A DNA stretch of 7,542 nucleotides from Phycisphaerae bacterium (GTDB lineage: Bacteria; Planctomycetota; Phycisphaerae; Phycisphaerales; UBA1924). The stretch spans positions 1-7,542 of the forward strand of contig JAEUIX010000257.1 in NCBI GenBank assembly GCA_016794945.1, in the 5' to 3' direction. The notes under the pieces are model-generated. The model did no database searches and was not told the DNA's origin. It was given only the letters and a program-made list of their open reading frames with translations. Below, one piece after another: positions 6,355 to 7,542 of the stretch. Positions within the stretch are counted from its first letter, which is position 1; every line of letters starts with the position of its first letter. The translations under genes were made by a program, and so were the position numbers.

Positions 6355-6909
6355 TCAGTGCCGGCGGCGGCGGAGGCACGCCGCGGGCAGGAGCAGGCCG
6401 ACCGCCGCGGCGCCCGCGGGGGATGGAACGACCGAGGCGATGAACTGGAAGCCGGAGTCGCTGAAGGGTCCGGCGGAGTAGAAGAAGGAAGTGGCCATGC
6501 GCTGGGTGGGGAAGTTCTGGGCGAAACCGTCCATGGCCTGGGGCGTGATGAACGCGTTGAAGCCGAATCCGCCGAGTGAAGCGCCGGGGTTGATGAAGGA
6601 GGCGGCGCTGCTTGCCGCCCAGCGGATGCTGGCGGCGCCGGAGCCGCCGACGATGGTCGCGGTCCAGCCGGCGGGCGAGGTGATGTTGGTGGGGAGCACG
6701 GGGAGGTAGTTCTGGCCCGGGATCCAGGCGAACCAGAAGGTCCCGATGGTGGTGGTGCCGGTGTTGCTGACGGTGGCGGTGTAGCCGAACTGGCCTCCGC
6801 CGAGAGGGTTGGCGGTGAGCGAGGCCGAACCTACCAGCGCTGCCGTGGCGGCTGACGCCGAGCAGAGCGTCGCCAGCGCGGCGAGCGGAACGGATGGTGA
6901 ACGAAGCAT
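6355..6909 (-). CDS. Exported PEP-CTERM-like sorting-domain protein
   Basis: The product is 184 residues and probably secreted or anchored at the cell surface. An N-terminal signal peptide (residues 1-23, LAALATLCSASAATA) precedes a Gly/Ser/Thr-rich, probably beta-sandwich body. The body contains FGYTATVSNTGTTTIGTFWFAWIPG and later ITSPAGW, ASLGGFGF and FSDSGFQF, a pattern I associate with PEP-CTERM proteins of unknown function. The C-terminus is a short sorting tail: VPSPA (161-165), a 14-residue hydrophobic stretch and RRRR (180-183), ending in His. In known systems an exosortase cuts at the PEP-like motif. Here the motif is VPSP, as in many Phycisphaerae proteins. No exosortase gene is present in the window. 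The ATG at 6909 is supported by AGGGAG 7 bp upstream. No enzymatic motif is seen. The gene lies upstream of the sigma/anti-sigma pair on the same strand. Confidence 0.82.
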   Translation of the reverse strand: MLRSPSVPLAALATLCSASAATAALVGSASLTANPLGGGQFGYTATVSNTGTTTIGTFWFAWIPGQNYLPVLPTNITSPAGWTATIVGGSGAASIRWAASSAASFINPGASLGGFGFNAFITPQAMDGFAQNFPTQRMATSFFYSAGPFSDSGFQFIASVVPSPAGAAAVGLLLPAACLRRRRH

Positions 6910-6916
6910 GCACGAT

Positions 6917-6922
6917 CTCCCT
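6917..6922 (-). promoter_or_regulatory. Ribosome binding site of the PEP-CTERM-like gene
   Basis: On the - strand this reads AGGGAG, 7 bp before the ATG at 6909-6907. The remaining upstream gap to 7024 is G+C-rich; I found no convincing promoter hexamers or terminator hairpin in it, so a promoter here is possible but unproven. Confidence 0.7.
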
Positions 6923-7024
6923 GGATGCGACTCCGGTCGGGCCCCGGCGCGTGCGCGGGTCGCCCATGACCAGATGTCGCGGCGGGGGACGGTCTTTGCA
7001 GGTTTGGTGCGGTGATCTGCGGTT

Positions 7025-7542
7025 TCAGGCGATCGGGCGTCGGGCCCGGGCGGCGACGGGCAGAGCCGCCAGCGCCAGAACGCCGATGCCGACGGCGCAC
7101 AGGAACGCCGTGGGCGCGCCGAATCGGTCCCAGAGGAGGCCGACGCCGACGCTCGATGCCAGAGCGCAGAGTCCCGTTACCGCGTGGTACACGCCCAGGG
7201 CGCGGCCTCGACGTGCGACCGGAGCCGCGTCGGCGACGAGAGCCTTGGCGACGCCATCGGTCAGCGCCAGGTGGATCCCGAGCAAGGACATGGCGCCGAA
7301 CGGGGCCAGGACCGAACCGTGTGGGGCGAGGGCCATGAGCACGCACGCGCCGAGGTACGCGGCGAACCCAGCCGCGAGGATGGGCCAGCGGCCGTAGCGA
7401 TCGCTCAGCGCCCCGGCGGGGTATGCCAGTGCTGCGTAGAGGCAGTTGCTCAGGGCGTAGAGCAGCACCACGGACCACGGAGCGAGGCCCAATTCTGCCG
7501 CGCGGAGCAGCAGCAGCGTGTCGCTGAACCGGCAGAGCGCAA
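7025..7542 (-). CDS. MFS transporter, C-terminal half (5' end outside window)
   Basis: The frame runs open from the window edge to TGA at 7027-7025, giving 171 visible residues. It is a hydrophobic multi-span membrane protein. FSDTLLLLRAAELGL followed by VVLLYALSNCLYAALAYPAG looks like the first helices of the second six-helix bundle. AGALSDRYGRWP (visible residues 42-53) is the MFS motif A (G-x-x-x-D-R-x-G-R). RGRALGVYHAVTGL and GLLWDRFGAPTAF are typical of later helices in the same family. The protein should move a small solute across the inner membrane by proton coupling; the substrate is not readable. A TTG at 7492-7490 is not the start: the preceding codons continue the family sequence without a stop. 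The C-terminus ends in a short basic tail (ARARRPIA). The PEP-CTERM-like gene begins 115 bp downstream. Confidence 0.87.
   Translation of the reverse strand, partial: ALCRFSDTLLLLRAAELGLAPWSVVLLYALSNCLYAALAYPAGALSDRYGRWPILAAGFAAYLGACVLMALAPHGSVLAPFGAMSLLGIHLALTDGVAKALVADAAPVARRGRALGVYHAVTGLCALASSVGVGLLWDRFGAPTAFLCAVGIGVLALAALPVAARARRPIA

Noticed and set aside
6285..6357. PEP-CTERM-like protein and sigma factor as one gene broken by a stop codon (same reading frame)
   Set aside because: Both products are complete on their own: the first ends in a full sorting tail, and the gap holds a terminator-like hairpin. The shared frame is coincidence.
5648..6967. Upstream extension of the anti-sigma-like frame to a 679-residue protein
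   Set aside because: The extension runs out of frame over the sigma and PEP-CTERM-like genes and is Arg-rich shadow. The GTG at 5647 has a strong ribosome binding site and a GTGA overlap with the sigma stop.
7490..7492. TTG as the start of a short, complete MFS-like protein
   Set aside because: The codons upstream to the window edge stay open and encode FSDTLLLLRAAE, which belongs to the same transporter family, so the gene simply runs off the window.

Overview
This 7.5 kb window is a very G+C-rich, gene-dense bacterial chromosome segment. Several features suggest a planctomycete, probably of the Phycisphaerae. One small exported protein ends in a short tail of VPSP, a hydrophobic stretch and an Arg cluster, which is the PEP-CTERM-like sorting tail common in that group. 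The first gene fragment resembles the C-terminus of HU-like proteins of planctomycetes and relatives. The ECF sigma and anti-sigma genes are also in keeping with that group. This placement is inferred from recognised family features, not from a search. The window looks like ordinary core chromosome: I see no tRNA, rRNA, insertion sequence, phage gene or CRISPR array.

Layout from left to right. (1) Positions 1-179, + strand: the 3' end of an HU-like DNA-binding protein gene, closed by a strong intrinsic terminator at 218-254. (2) 285-1793, - strand: a complete penicillin-binding protein 4 type D-Ala-D-Ala carboxypeptidase (dacB), with a signal peptide and all three active-site motifs. (3) A 173-bp divergent intergenic region. 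(4) 1967-2353, + strand: a single-domain CheY-like response regulator that starts with GTG and may be leaderless. (5) 2453-3979, + strand: class II fumarase (fumC), followed after 7 bp by (6) 3987-4916, + strand: an acetamidase/formamidase-family hydrolase. (7) Four - strand genes fill the right half. Read in transcription order they are: the C-terminal half of an MFS transporter (7025 to beyond 7542), a PEP-CTERM-like exported protein (6355-6909), an ECF-type sigma factor (5644-6285), and a single-pass membrane protein overlapping the sigma gene by 4 bp (4928-5647) that is probably its anti-sigma factor.

The fumarase gene (TCA cycle) and the amidase gene probably share a transcript, but no shared pathway is evident. 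The sigma and putative anti-sigma genes are translationally coupled and form a regulatory pair. The exported PEP-CTERM-like protein just upstream is a plausible co-transcribed partner or target. Between it and the sigma gene lies a three-armed repeat (CCCCT / AGGGG / CCCCT, - strand) that can fold either into a terminator hairpin or into a competing hairpin abutting the upstream stop codon. This is the most interesting regulatory signal in the window.

No clearly new multi-gene system is visible. The items most worth checking are the possible attenuator, the unusual anti-sigma-like protein without a zinc-binding motif, and the possible leaderless start of the response regulator.
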